Source: Planctomycetales bacterium (GTDB taxonomy: Bacteria; Planctomycetota; Planctomycetia; Pirellulales; Pirellulaceae). From it: a stretch of 49,560 nucleotides of DNA. Position numbers and translations under genes: made by a program. A model generated the notes under the pieces. It was given only the letters and a program-made list of their open reading frames with translations. It made no database searches and was not told the origin of the DNA. The stretch covers positions 1 through 49,560 of the forward strand of contig JAGQPF010000630.1 of NCBI GenBank assembly GCA_020426845.1. Direction: 5' to 3'. Of the stretch, positions 27,083 through 34,307 are shown piece after piece. Numbering within the stretch: the first letter of the stretch is position 1; the number at the start of each line of letters is the position of its first letter.

Positions 27083-27328
27083 TCATTTCTCCGCACTGTT
27101 TCTGTCGCGAATCCGTTCAATCGTTCCTTCGCAAATGAGCATCGGAACAATCAAGCCGTACGCAACGAGAAATGGAACTCCCAACAAGATCGTTGGGATC
27201 CATGACATCCAGTGCGTCGTCGAAAACAGCCACTGCAGGAGATACGTCCCGCCAATACCGATCGCGAAGATGACTGGTGAGATGATGAAAAGCTCGATCG
27301 TCGCGAATCCTCGTCTTCGGTGTGACAT
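27083..27328 (-). CDS. Small two-helix membrane protein (81 aa)
   Basis: Protein of 81 residues starting MSHRRRGFATIELF, with membrane helices at about 10-30 (LFIISPVIFAIGIGGTYLL) and 42-65 (IPTILLGVPFLVAYGLIVPM) and a basic C-terminus (IERIRDRNSAEK). The frame is open 15 codons further upstream. No family recognised. Between this gene and the upstream DinB-like gene lies a GC-rich CATGCACCGCACCGG ... CGTCCGGCGGC stretch that may be a degenerate attC. Confidence 0.5.
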   Translation of the reverse strand: MSHRRRGFATIELFIISPVIFAIGIGGTYLLQWLFSTTHWMSWIPTILLGVPFLVAYGLIVPMLICEGTIERIRDRNSAEK

Positions 27329-27415
27329 TTTTTGCTGGGCCGATGGCCAAGGGATTGAGCCGCCGGACGACAAACTGCGGACGCCAATCGCTGGCCGGTG
27401 CGGTGCATGGCCTGG

Positions 27416-27889
27416 CTATGGGGTTTCTTGCTGCGCAATTCGCGCGTCGAGAATGGCAAGGTGATGATTGAGGTGGTCGAGGTAGTCGATGACGAGAAAC
27501 TCAAGCGTGCACGTGTCGTAGGGCGTGATTGTGCATGGAACAGCAAGACACTTTGCCGGCATGTTTCGAATAAGGCAAGCCAGCAGCTTGTTGTATTCGC
27601 ACCAAAGTGTAACAAGCGATTCCCAGTCGAGTTTTCGGTAGTGCGCTGCGGAAACCCAGTCGTTCTGTTCGTACTTTGGGAACTCGAGTGCATCCGTGGC
27701 TTGAGCGCGAACAAACCGCTGGTGGTTGTTGCAGGCTGAATCCACGAGATGGCCGACGACCTCCGAAATGGACCAGCGGTCCGCTGTCGGCTTTGAGTGT
27801 GCGAATCCAACTGGGACAGCCTTTAGACGATCGCGCCAAAGGTCCACCAACATCTCAATGCTATTCGCGGTATCGAGCGGCGTTGTCAT
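27416..27889 (-). CDS. DinB-like (DinB_2) family protein
   Basis: Four-helix-bundle protein of 157 residues of the DinB/YfiT metal-binding superfamily. DRWSISEVVGHLVDSACNN holds the first histidine, and YLDHLNHHLAILDARI near the C-terminus gives the HxxxH-type pair, so the usual three-histidine metal site looks intact. Members include thiol-dependent S-transferases and stress proteins. ATG at 27889 is chosen; the longer frame overlaps the upstream gene's downstream spacer. It lies 62 bp downstream of a membrane protein gene on the same strand. Confidence 0.8.
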   Translation of the reverse strand: MTTPLDTANSIEMLVDLWRDRLKAVPVGFAHSKPTADRWSISEVVGHLVDSACNNHQRFVRAQATDALEFPKYEQNDWVSAAHYRKLDWESLVTLWCEYNKLLACLIRNMPAKCLAVPCTITPYDTCTLEFLVIDYLDHLNHHLAILDARIAQQETP

Positions 27890-27951
27890 CTGATTGAGGT
27901 GGTGCTTGACTTGGGGTCCGGTGGCGCCCAGGCCTCCCATTGACTCCATTG

Positions 27952-28815
27952 TTATCCGCAGTCTTCGATCACAGTGTCAAGTTCCGTGCGCATTTCCGCA
28001 CGCACCAACCACCAATTAGGGCAACCACGAAGTTTCTGCGCCGCTGCCACGCGAAAGGACGACTCAAGCGGACCGTGAACCGGAAGGTCATTGTTCTTTC
28101 GGATGCAGTTGGAAGGAATGTTCCACGCCAGGAATGTCTCCCAGTCAATCGAAAACACCGCAGCAGATCGATCTCCATCGTTGCAGAGATACACGACCGG
28201 AACCAACCCGTCCCACAATCCGTTAGCTTTCCATTCACCTTGGGTTGGATGCCATGCAGTCCAGGGCTCCTCGGTTTCGTAGTCTGCGAGTTCGAAGCAA
28301 AGACGGGGATCGCCTGTGGCTCTCTCAGCGACACCGGATAATCGTTTCGCTATGGCGAGAATATTTCGCCGGCAGCGAAGGCGATGAGCAACGTAGATCC
28401 ACGGAACCGGCAAGATGGACACAAAAAGCATGAGAGCGAGCAGCGCACGTTGAGCGGCGGGACCAATGTCGAACCCATTGTCCGCGTAGATACGACAGGA
28501 CAGCAGGGCGTTAAGCAGCACGAACGAACATAACGCAATCAATCGCCAGCCGTACGCAAACAAATAGATCCATCGCTGGCCGCTCACGAACCACACGTAG
28601 TGGAAGCTCTCGCCAAAGACGTCGAAGATGTAATACGTCTCGCCATCCTTCAAAATCCAGAGCATCGCGAGAAATGCCAGCAGAGTGTAGGCAAGGAGTA
28701 GGCTCATGTCCGGTACGTGCAGTTGCCGCCCGATCCGTCGGGGTTGGAGGTTGAAAACGAGACTGGCGTAAACCGCTGCCCCGATTGAACTCATTGCTCG
28801 AACAAGCCGCTGCAT
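27952..28815 (-). CDS. Multi-pass membrane protein with soluble C-terminal domain
   Basis: Protein of 287 residues. Three to four membrane helices occupy about residues 35-140 (SLLLAYTLLAFLAMLWIL, LIALCSFVLLNALLS, RALLALMLFVSILPVPWIYV). The remaining ~145 residues form a soluble tryptophan-rich domain ending WWLVRAEMRTELDTVIEDCG, in a style seen in SUKH-like or SMI1-neighbouring proteins but without a recognisable motif. Function unknown. ATG start, no clear ribosome site. Confidence 0.6.
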   Translation of the reverse strand: MQRLVRAMSSIGAAVYASLVFNLQPRRIGRQLHVPDMSLLLAYTLLAFLAMLWILKDGETYYIFDVFGESFHYVWFVSGQRWIYLFAYGWRLIALCSFVLLNALLSCRIYADNGFDIGPAAQRALLALMLFVSILPVPWIYVAHRLRCRRNILAIAKRLSGVAERATGDPRLCFELADYETEEPWTAWHPTQGEWKANGLWDGLVPVVYLCNDGDRSAAVFSIDWETFLAWNIPSNCIRKNNDLPVHGPLESSFRVAAAQKLRGCPNWWLVRAEMRTELDTVIEDCG

Positions 28816-29020
28816 CGCGGGATGCTTTGGTCTATGGCCACCAAATTCAGCCTGACATTTTAGCCAAAGAGGGAGCTCGCTCCCTAGCGTCGAGCCGCCT
28901 TATGCGTCCCGATTTTGATTGTACGAGACGGGCCTAATCGTCTGCAAACTCGGCCAGAATGCCTTCGTAGATTCCCACTCAGGGTCGACTGCACCAGCCA
29001 TTTCGGTCGGTCTTCGAGGG

Positions 29021-29581
29021 TTATCCTCGTCCATCGAGGATAGAGCGAAAGTGCGCAAAGTCCGCCTTCGCCTCTTCGACCGATAGTCCGGGATTGATCC
29101 GTCGGTGCTCATTGATGAAGGCCATGACATCATTCTGCCGAGCGAACAGTGACAGTGCTTTCGTGGTCACTTTGGGCAGCGGCAATTCAAGGTGAATACA
29201 CTCAGGCTCCCATGCACCCCAATCGAGCCCACGATGGAAGTCGCCCCATTTGTCGGCGTCCTTGGTGCAATGAATCCCATGAATCCGATCGACCGCAAGG
29301 AAAACGCAATTGACACATTTGCGAGGTACTTCGGCCTTTGAAGCGATGAGGTCATCTTCCCAGCGTACGGGATCAGTTGGACCGTCGACCCCGCAAGGCC
29401 CGTGGTCAAGGTGCAGCAAGTGTCCAACCTCATCGAGATAGCGGATGCACTCTCCTTCGAACAAGTGCCGGCATTCCGAGCACTTCTTCGGCACAGCACC
29501 GCTCGATGCCATGTGACCAAACGGAACGGGTGGCTCGATGGGGCCATCAACGGGACACGATGGGAAGTATCGATGGTGCAA
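29021..29581 (-). CDS. Cys-rich hypothetical protein with internal duplication
   Basis: Protein of 186 residues from a TTG at 29581 (ATG at 29512 gives 163). Two CxxC knuckles, PKKCSECRHLFEGEC and PRKCVNCVFLAVD, each follow a VDGP(I/T)(E/D)P stretch and an S-x-A-x-V-P lead-in, so the two halves look like a duplication; this supports the longer start because the first VDGP lies before the ATG. Probably metal-binding. The frame continues upstream, broken by one TGA, into the zinc-ribbon gene at 29612. Confidence 0.55.
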   Translation of the reverse strand: MHHRYFPSCPVDGPIEPPVPFGHMASSGAVPKKCSECRHLFEGECIRYLDEVGHLLHLDHGPCGVDGPTDPVRWEDDLIASKAEVPRKCVNCVFLAVDRIHGIHCTKDADKWGDFHRGLDWGAWEPECIHLELPLPKVTTKALSLFARQNDVMAFINEHRRINPGLSVEEAKADFAHFRSILDGRG

Positions 29582-29611
29582 GACAGCATCTCGAAACTGA
29601 TTACGGTGTTG

Positions 29612-29887
29612 TCAGCGCCAAACCGCGCCGCAATGCAGGCACTGCTTCGCAAGTGGTGTGGCCAAAATGCCGTTGCATTCATTGCAGCGTACGATTGGCG
29701 GAAGCGGCCGAACTGAGAGCCAAAGCATCCTATCTTGCTCTATTTGAATACCGTCAATTCGAAAACCATGATCCGAGTGAAAGCGAGACGCGTCCATTGA
29801 TCCACCGGTTTGACTGTACGGTGCCAACAACGATTTCGGATCGCGTGATGTACCGTGCGGCGACAGCAATTCAAGGTGCCCAATCAT
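29612..29887 (-). CDS. Small protein with C-terminal zinc ribbon
   Basis: Protein of 91 residues (ATG at 29887; 29797 also possible). The C-terminus is a zinc ribbon, CNECNGILATPLAKQCLHCG followed by AVWR, ending right at the stop. The same module, RCPSCSRIVATPRARQCLWC followed by GHDWH, ends the gene at 35716, so two separate genes of this region share a family. The N-terminal part is unlike anything recognised. The first bases overlap the end of the upstream gene by 17 nt. Confidence 0.6.
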   Translation of the reverse strand: MIGHLELLSPHGTSRDPKSLLAPYSQTGGSMDASRFHSDHGFRIDGIQIEQDRMLWLSVRPLPPIVRCNECNGILATPLAKQCLHCGAVWR

Positions 29888-30401
29888 CGATGGCGACGGG
29901 GACAACTCTCCGCCGCGTGATGTCTCGATATCGTCGCCATCGATCAAAACTACGCCAAAGAGAATGCGGTTGTCGGGATGGCCAGGACTGAAAGCGGCGA
30001 CTGAAAGTGTCGTAGAGCCGATAGTGGCGATCCGTGCATTGGAACCGTGCTAGCCATTCCGCGTCGGCCACAGGATCTGTGCCGGCATCAGCTCGCAGCG
30101 GCGAGATGAACACTTTCGTAATCTTGGTTCTCGGGAACGTCGCGGAGAAACCGGAATCGAGTTGCACGCGATAAAGACTGAATCCATCGCCACAGGTTGC
30201 CACTCTTTGCACGACACCAGTGTCGGTGGTATCTCGAACATGAACGTGATCGCCTGCGCACACCGCGGATTCACAGTGGCAGCATAGTCGGCACGCATAG
30301 CCCACGACAAACAGTTCTGGATGTTTGCGCTCGAAACGTGCGATGGCGCCAGCATTTACGTGCGAACTGTCGCCGCAGAGCGGACACATTGTCTTAGGCA
30401 T
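29871..30401 (-). CDS. Cys-rich hypothetical protein
   Basis: Protein of 176 residues. It opens with a CxxC knuckle (MCPLCGDSSH), then CRLCCHCESAVCAGDHVHVR, suggesting a second metal site and a small beta domain (GVVQRVATCGDGFSLYRVQL) that resembles SH3/KOW-like barrels. The C-terminal third is arginine-rich and may be a frameshifted or degraded extension (RRFQSWPSRQPHSLWRSFDR). The ATG lies directly beside the 3' arm of the attC-like site at 30418. Confidence 0.55.
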   Translation of the reverse strand: MPKTMCPLCGDSSHVNAGAIARFERKHPELFVVGYACRLCCHCESAVCAGDHVHVRDTTDTGVVQRVATCGDGFSLYRVQLDSGFSATFPRTKITKVFISPLRADAGTDPVADAEWLARFQCTDRHYRLYDTFSRRFQSWPSRQPHSLWRSFDRWRRYRDITRRRVVPVAIDDWAP

Positions 30402-30417
30402 GCAGCTTCCCTAATCC

Positions 30418-30584
30418 CACGCGGCGGGCGCTTGGCGACGACTTGAATTCGCGATTCCGATCCCTCGCTTACGCTTCGGGTTTCCTTATTGAGGCATGCC
30501 GAATTCGCAATTCCGATCCCTCGCTTACGCTTCGGGTTTCCTTATTGAGGCTGCCGAATTCTGGCGTTGTCGTCCGCTCGCGTG
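30418..30584 (-). other. attC-like site with repeat-filled loop
   Basis: Minus-strand 5' arm CACGCGAGCGGACG (30584-30571) pairs with 3' arm CGCCCGCCGCGTG (30430-30418), leaving one unpaired adenine and one mismatch, as in the sites at 32835, 39007 and 39911. The 140-nt loop holds two copies of a 56-bp repeat with GAATTC at 30445, 30501 and 30556. The downstream core has no GTT. The stem survives the loop insertion. Confidence 0.55.
30445..30561. repeat. Two tandem 56-bp repeats, GGAAACCCGA family
   Basis: Two near-identical units, each GAATTCGC(G/A)ATTCCGATC, then CCTCGCTTACGCTTCGGGTT, then TCCTTATTGAGGC. Inverted relatives with a 55-bp period lie at 14283-14455. Both arrays share AAACCCGA(A/C)GCGTAAGCGA. 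Confidence 0.85.
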
Positions 30585-30637
30585 CATACCATGGGCATGT
30601 GACCGAACGTCCGCCATAACCAGATAACTCGGCGGCG

Positions 30638-31048
30638 TCAGAATCCTCTACTTCGCTTGGGACGCTGCTTTCCCTTTGAATTCGACGCCATCTTGTCTCG
30701 GCTCTCTTTCACTCGGAATTTCACGATTCTCTTGATCAAGTTGTACGGGATGGGCGAGTCGAGTGGAAATTGAATCGATCCCTTGGCGCTGCTGTACGCG
30801 GAGAGGCTGTCCTTGAATTGCTCAATGCCGGACGGCGTCGGATAGAAGCCGATGTGCTTGGCAAACGCGGCAAAATGCACGAGGTTGCCGCCCAACACGA
30901 ACGTCGGAATCCGGTACTTGATGGCCTCCTCCGCGTCGGGCGCGGCCTCGCGGACGATGCACCGGATCTTCTGAAGGATCTTCTGCACCTCCTCGGGGAA
31001 GCCGGAGATATACGCGTCGATGGTTTGAGGTGGCGATTGCGGTTTCAT
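30638..31048 (-). CDS. DUF1801 (YdhG-like) protein
   Basis: Protein of 136 residues of the DUF1801 family. TIDAYISGFPEEVQKILQKI, AAPDAEEAIKYRIPTFVLGG and HFAAFAKHIGFYPTPSGIEQ are the usual blocks, followed by the SAKGSIQFPLDSPIPYNLIK block. The tail is strongly basic (KGKQRPKRSRGF). Family members include a proposed iron chaperone, but function is unsettled. The ATG at 31048 is chosen; ATG at 31054 is equivalent. A GTTCGTC core lies 20-26 nt upstream (31074-31080). Confidence 0.85.
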   Translation of the reverse strand: MKPQSPPQTIDAYISGFPEEVQKILQKIRCIVREAAPDAEEAIKYRIPTFVLGGNLVHFAAFAKHIGFYPTPSGIEQFKDSLSAYSSAKGSIQFPLDSPIPYNLIKRIVKFRVKESRDKMASNSKGKQRPKRSRGF

Positions 31049-31073
31049 GTGCATGCCAGTGGATGGAATAGCC

Positions 31074-31105
31074 GACGAACGAATGCAACCCAGCGGCGAC
31101 CCGGT
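31074..31105 (-). other. attC-like site, 3' half
   Basis: The minus strand reads CGCCGCTGGGTTGCATTC-GTTCGTC, closely resembling the right half at 40459 (CGCCACCGGTTGCCTCAATC-GTTCGTC). It lies just upstream of the DUF1801 start; no 5' arm was found. Confidence 0.5.
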
Positions 31106-31123
31106 GGCCGTGAATGGCGACAT

Positions 31124-31627
31124 TCATCGGCACAGCCACACGGTAAAGTCGGTCTCTTGGTTGCGGGTCAGCAACTTGCCCCGCTGCAACGTGGACGCGA
31201 ATGGAAGCATGGGACAATTAGGGTCACAAACAGAGCAACGGAAATCAGCTGAGATTTCGCCCGTTGCGATCACGGCATGTGCGGAACTGTGCTGAGAGCA
31301 GATGTGGAACGTCCGCACTTTCAGGTCGGATGCCATCACAAAATCTTCGTGATCAAGCCGGTAATGAACGAGCTCAGTGATCCATGAGTCGTCGTCGTCA
31401 TCTCGATCCTTCGGCACCTCATCGTTCATGATGGGAAGCGTGTGCCAGCTGCGTTCACCGGTCTCATCGGCGGCGAACACGAACGCGCGCGAGTCGTTGC
31501 GAGTATCCAGAAGAACGTAGATCTCCGATTGCGATGCGGGCTCGAGCTCCGCCCACCACAAATCCGCGTCGGCACGCTGTTCGGCAGTACAGGCGTCCAG
31601 AAACTCGGCCGGGAGCGTCGATGTCAT
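31124..31627 (-). CDS. Hypothetical protein (167 aa)
   Basis: Soluble protein of 167 residues, no family recognised. It starts MTSTLPAEFLDACTAEQRAD; the middle is a beta-rich stretch (SEIYVLLDTRNDSRAFVFAA) followed by an acidic KDRDDDDDSW; the C-terminal third has a Cys/His cluster (HICSQHSSAHAV ... CSVCDPNCPM). A GTTCGGC core lies 37 nt upstream of the ATG, so it fits as a single-gene cassette between the sites at 31074 and 31664. Confidence 0.65.
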   Translation of the reverse strand: MTSTLPAEFLDACTAEQRADADLWWAELEPASQSEIYVLLDTRNDSRAFVFAADETGERSWHTLPIMNDEVPKDRDDDDDSWITELVHYRLDHEDFVMASDLKVRTFHICSQHSSAHAVIATGEISADFRCSVCDPNCPMLPFASTLQRGKLLTRNQETDFTVWLCR

Positions 31628-31663
31628 ATTCAAACCTGCATTCGATAATCGATGGCGGCATTC

Positions 31664-31709
31664 GCCGAACGTCCAACATCACTTGCTAGGATTGCCTGCC
31701 TTGTTCGGC
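31664..31709 (-). other. attC-like site, short, with perfect cores
   Basis: Minus strand GCCGAAC ... GTTCGGC: perfect 7-bp inverted cores separated by 32 nt that include GCAAGTGATGTTGGAC. The inner GC-rich arms of the other sites are missing, making it shorter than usual attC sites. The 3' core precedes the gene at 31124 by 37 nt. Confidence 0.6.
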
Positions 31710-31769
31710 ACCTGCTTCAACACCCCTGCCCCCGAACACGGCTCCCGAAATCGCGGAAAGCATTACTGA

Positions 31770-31792
31770 GACGAACTTCCTCAGCGGCAAGC
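31770..31792 (-). other. attC-like site, 3' half
   Basis: The minus strand reads GCTTGCCGCTGAGGAA-GTTCGTC. With the site at 31664 it brackets only about 60 bp, containing a 25-codon open frame from ATG 31763 to TAG 31686, so this could be a minimal cassette or a remnant. Confidence 0.4.
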
Positions 31793-32218
31793 ACATATCT
31801 GTCCGCTGGATCTTTTGCGTGTGGGTTCACTTTGAAGGCCGAAGGCCTTCTTCAGCGTAGCCCGGGGCAAAGCATAGCGCCGCCCCGGGTGTGCCGCCCC
31901 AAAACAATCGTGAAGGTCAAACGGCCTCGAGCAAGCCGTCGTTCTTTCGCATGCAGCTCCAAGGTAAATACTCCTATGGGAGGCCGTCAAGCGTAAGACG
32001 AGCGGAGCGCGATGGTACCCATACAAGCTAACCTCTGTTATCGGTTGATTCATGCGTGGATGCCATAGCGGAATGTCTGGCGCCAAGTATGGTGTGATTG
32101 AATCGTCGGGGAAGACAGGCGCGTCCGACAGCAGCCAACCGAAAGACATTCCATCGCCATCCGGCACGCACTGATCCCACGACACATCAAGTTTCAGGCC
32201 GTGCTCGAACGTTAACAA
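31781..32218 (-). CDS. Hypothetical protein, 3' end overwritten by repeat
   Basis: Open frame of 145 codons from a TTG at 32218. The first ~100 residues look genuine (FEHGLKLDVSWDQCVPDGDG, SFGWLLSDAPVFPDD). From about residue 108 the text CFGAAHPGRRYALPRATLKK is simply the translation of a family C REP element (31832-31900), so the original C-terminus is lost. Upstream the same frame stays open without an ATG for 33 codons (HIADEGFYLGAEIL precedes), so the N-terminus may be lost as well. I regard it as a decayed gene. Confidence 0.4.
   Translation of the reverse strand: MLTFEHGLKLDVSWDQCVPDGDGMSFGWLLSDAPVFPDDSITPYLAPDIPLWHPRMNQPITEVSLYGYHRAPLVLRLTASHRSIYLGAACERTTACSRPFDLHDCFGAAHPGRRYALPRATLKKAFGLQSEPTRKRSSGQICACR
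31832..31900. repeat. REP-like family C copy
   Basis: GAAGGCCGAAGGCCTTCTTC then CGTAGCCCGGGGCAAAGCAT and AGCGCCGCCCCGGG, the same pair of palindromes as at 23490-23655 and 32965-33115. It is located inside the 3' part of the open frame at 31781-32218. Confidence 0.85.
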
Positions 32219-32350
32219 AATCTCAGCACCGAGATAGAAGCCCTCGTCGGCAATATGCCTCTGTCTCGGCTTCGTGCAAAAGCGTCCGGTATGTCACGCT
32301 GAGGGGTCTGCGATCCAATGATGCCGCGCAGACGTGGAACAACCGACTTT

Positions 32351-32821
32351 TCAGCGTACAGGTGAAGCACGGCCGGAATCTCCGTAGTCTCTGTCCGGCT
32401 CAATCGCATCCATGATCGGCGCATCGAAGTCCAGCATATCGGGGGCGTCAGGGAATGCCGACTTGATGGCCGATGCAACCATGGCCTCGGTTTGGTGCAG
32501 TGGCCGGCAATCGGCGGCAAGACAGCGGTTCGTCGCTTCGACGAGATCACGGATTGTCAATTCTTCCCAGGGTTTAATCTGTTCCACAACAGTATCGGGA
32601 ATGTGCAGTCCGTGTTCGCTTTCGATTTGGAGGATGATCTGCACGGCACTGAAAAAAGCGGCGGCTTTGTCGCATTGCGCCCGCATTGAGTGCCCCACCT
32701 CACGCAGTGATGCACGGCAAGCCGGACATGACGCCTCTAATCGAAGGAGAGGTCGCACATGCACTGCTTCCTTACTGCCACAAACTGGGCACACAATGTC
32801 GAGCGGGTCTTGAAAACGCAT
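32351..32821 (-). CDS. Zinc-ribbon protein with acyl-carrier-like segment
   Basis: Protein of 156 residues. An N-terminal zinc ribbon (CPVCGSKEAV ... CPACRASLREV, residues 11-42) is followed by a helical segment, FFSAVQIILQIESEHGLHIP then DTVVEQIKPWEELTIRDLVE, that resembles helices 2-4 of an acyl carrier protein, with a serine (FFSAV) near the position of the phosphopantetheine serine but without the DSL motif. The resemblance is by eye only. ATG start with GGAAG immediately upstream. A complete attC-like site lies 14 nt upstream (32835-32917). Function unknown. Confidence 0.65.
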   Translation of the reverse strand: MRFQDPLDIVCPVCGSKEAVHVRPLLRLEASCPACRASLREVGHSMRAQCDKAAAFFSAVQIILQIESEHGLHIPDTVVEQIKPWEELTIRDLVEATNRCLAADCRPLHQTEAMVASAIKSAFPDAPDMLDFDAPIMDAIEPDRDYGDSGRASPVR

Positions 32822-32834
32822 CTTCCAGCCTAGT

Positions 32835-32917
32835 GGCGAACGACCAAGTTAGCGCGGCGGGCGCGTGATGTTGACTATAAAACTGTTGCTGCCGCCCGCT
32901 CGCGTGCAGCGCGGGTT
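32835..32917 (-). other. attC-like site, complete
   Basis: Minus strand: 5' part AATAACC, arm CGCGAGCGGGCG, a loop with GTTTTATAGTCAACATCA, arm CGCCCGCCGCGC, then TAACTTG and core GTTCGCC. The arms pair over 11 bp with one unpaired adenine. It directly precedes the gene at 32351-32821. One of the best sites in the window. Confidence 0.7.
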
Positions 32918-32964
32918 ATTCACTTTCCTGTTCCATTTTTCGCAAACCCATGGTGGCACCAACT

Positions 32965-33115
32965 CTGGGCGGCACACCCGGGGCGTCGCTTCGCTGTGCC
33001 CCGGGCAACGTTGAGGAAGGCCTTCGGCCTTCATGGTTGTTTGGGTCGGCGACCCCCGGGGCGGCGCTACGCTCTGCCCCGGGCTACGCTGATGAAGACC
33101 TTCGGCCTTCAACGA
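32965..33115. repeat. REP-like family C, two direct copies
   Basis: ACACCCGGGGCGTCGCTTCG with GAGGAAGGCCTTCGGCCTTC, then a second copy CCCCCGGGGCGGCGCTACGC with GATGAAGACCTTCGGCCTTC. The rest of the gene-free stretch 32918-33228 shows nothing I can assign. Confidence 0.85.
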
Positions 33116-33228
33116 GTTGAGGGAGCCGCCTCGCTTTCAGTGAGCTGAGTTCGCCCACGGATTCATGCGCCAACGCTCATGGGTGGTTTCCTAAGCAGAA
33201 CAATTCTTTGTCGGGCATTGGCGTGGGA

Positions 33229-33996
33229 TTACGATGCAGCATCCGCGAAGTATTTCCTGACAAATGTGTCGTAAGCCCAGCACACATCGGCGCCGAAGCG
33301 GTCATCTGCAGACGCTGAATTGGCCAACAATCCCAATCCGTGCTCTACCGATTCGACCAGCCGCAACATCGCATCATCTTCCGGGACAAACCGTTCCAGT
33401 TCTCGGGAAATGCCCCTTGCGTGACGGGAGATGTGATCTCCTGACCCATCGAAGACATCCTGAAGCATCGCGAGCAGCAGCACAAGAATTCCGGCTCTGA
33501 TGAATCGATCGTCCTCTCGGCCCGTGTCGATGCGGTTTATCAGCGCCCAATACTCGAGTGGATAGTCGCTCGCGTAGTCAAGGTCGCCCATGATGTGCCG
33601 GTAATCGGACAGCTCGTGATAGAGCAAGCAGACATCACGCTTTAGACGTCGGTAGAGCGCGGCGTCGTCTTGTTCAGGCTGAGCGCCTTCGATACGGAGA
33701 AAATCATCCAGCACGGCAGCTTCATGCGGCGCAACAGAAAGTGTTACGCCGTCAGTCGGAGGCGGCGCAGACGCAGATCGCAATGCCATTGCCCAACATC
33801 GCAATGCCTCACGGCCGGGCTCTGTGTCTCCATGATATGGCAAGCGATTTTGCATCAGTCGCACCGTGCAGCGTCGCATCTCTTCGAGGAAAGGGTCTGC
33901 ATAATGCGCGACCACAAAACGACTCCATTCAAATGACGATGCGCGACGATCGGCCAAGCGTTCAAGGAAATCGGCGAATCTGGAACGGTCATCCAT
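33229..33996 (-). CDS. Hypothetical all-helical protein
   Basis: Soluble protein of 255 residues, mainly alpha-helical and rich in R, D and L (MDDRSRFADFLERLADRRAS at the start; AALYRRLKRDVCLLYHELSD in the middle; RFGADVCWAYDTFVRKYFAD at the end). No motif, membrane segment or signal peptide. ATG start. The GTTCGTC core at 34035-34041 lies 39 nt upstream. Its size and sequence quality suggest a functional gene, but I cannot place the family. Confidence 0.65.
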   Translation of the reverse strand: MDDRSRFADFLERLADRRASSFEWSRFVVAHYADPFLEEMRRCTVRLMQNRLPYHGDTEPGREALRCWAMALRSASAPPPTDGVTLSVAPHEAAVLDDFLRIEGAQPEQDDAALYRRLKRDVCLLYHELSDYRHIMGDLDYASDYPLEYWALINRIDTGREDDRFIRAGILVLLLAMLQDVFDGSGDHISRHARGISRELERFVPEDDAMLRLVESVEHGLGLLANSASADDRFGADVCWAYDTFVRKYFADAAS

Positions 33997-34034
33997 TGTG
34001 AGTGCCGCGTCAACTGGAGAGAGTTTCCTTAACT

Positions 34035-34062
34035 GACGAACGATTGCTATCAGCGACGGAGT
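34035..34062 (-). other. attC-like site, 3' half
   Basis: The minus strand reads CAACTCCGTCGCTGATAGCA then ATC-GTTCGTC. It overlaps the last codons of the 37-codon gene at 34050-34163, as 5' parts of attC sites commonly do with cassette genes. A possible distant 5' core GGCCGAAC lies at about 34111. Confidence 0.5.
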
Positions 34063-34163
34063 TGGCTTTGCTCAGTCCGAAAAACGTAGTGTTCGGCCAT
34101 CGCGCTGGCCACGACGGCAACGACGACGAGCAACAACAGCGTCCGAAGGCTAAAACGGGCCAC
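34050..34163 (-). CDS. 37-residue one-helix peptide with FSLRTLL motif
   Basis: GTG start at 34163 preceded by GGGAGA at about 8 nt; 37 residues. ARFSLRTLLLLVVVAVVASA forms one membrane helix with an N-terminal FSLRTLL, followed by a polar tail EHYVFRTEQSQLRR. The FS(L/I)xxLL lead-in resembles the N-terminus of the protein at 37512 (RRGQFSIGALLIAIAAIALL), a planctomycete-style membrane anchor. Bracketed by attC-like sites at 34035 and 34191, it would be a complete small cassette. Confidence 0.5.
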   Translation of the reverse strand: MARFSLRTLLLLVVVAVVASAMAEHYVFRTEQSQLRR

Positions 34164-34190
34164 GGCCAATCTCCCATGCGACAGAACGAC

Positions 34191-34267
34191 ACCGAGCACA
34201 CGTGCGGAAGGCATCATCCCTTTGAATCCGCGCCAAAGCCCGCCTCGCGCGCATTCGATTGTTCGGC
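34191..34267 (-). other. attC-like site, complete
   Basis: Minus strand: core GCCGAAC, AATCGAATG, arm CGCGCGAGGCGGG, loop CTTTGGCGCGGATTCAAAG, arm CCGCACGTGTG, then CTCGGTGTC and core GTTCTGT. The arms pair imperfectly with one unpaired adenine. It lies 28 nt upstream of the GTG of the 37-codon gene. Confidence 0.55.
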
Positions 34268-34307
34268 AACAGCTCTCGGACTCAACACGCATCGCACGAT
34301 CCGGCGA

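Noticed and set aside
33997..34034. A separate attC-like site based on AGTTGACGCGGCACTC next to the gene at 33229
   Set aside because: It shares only the GTTGAC word (plus-strand form of GTCAAC) with attC loops and has no pairing arms.
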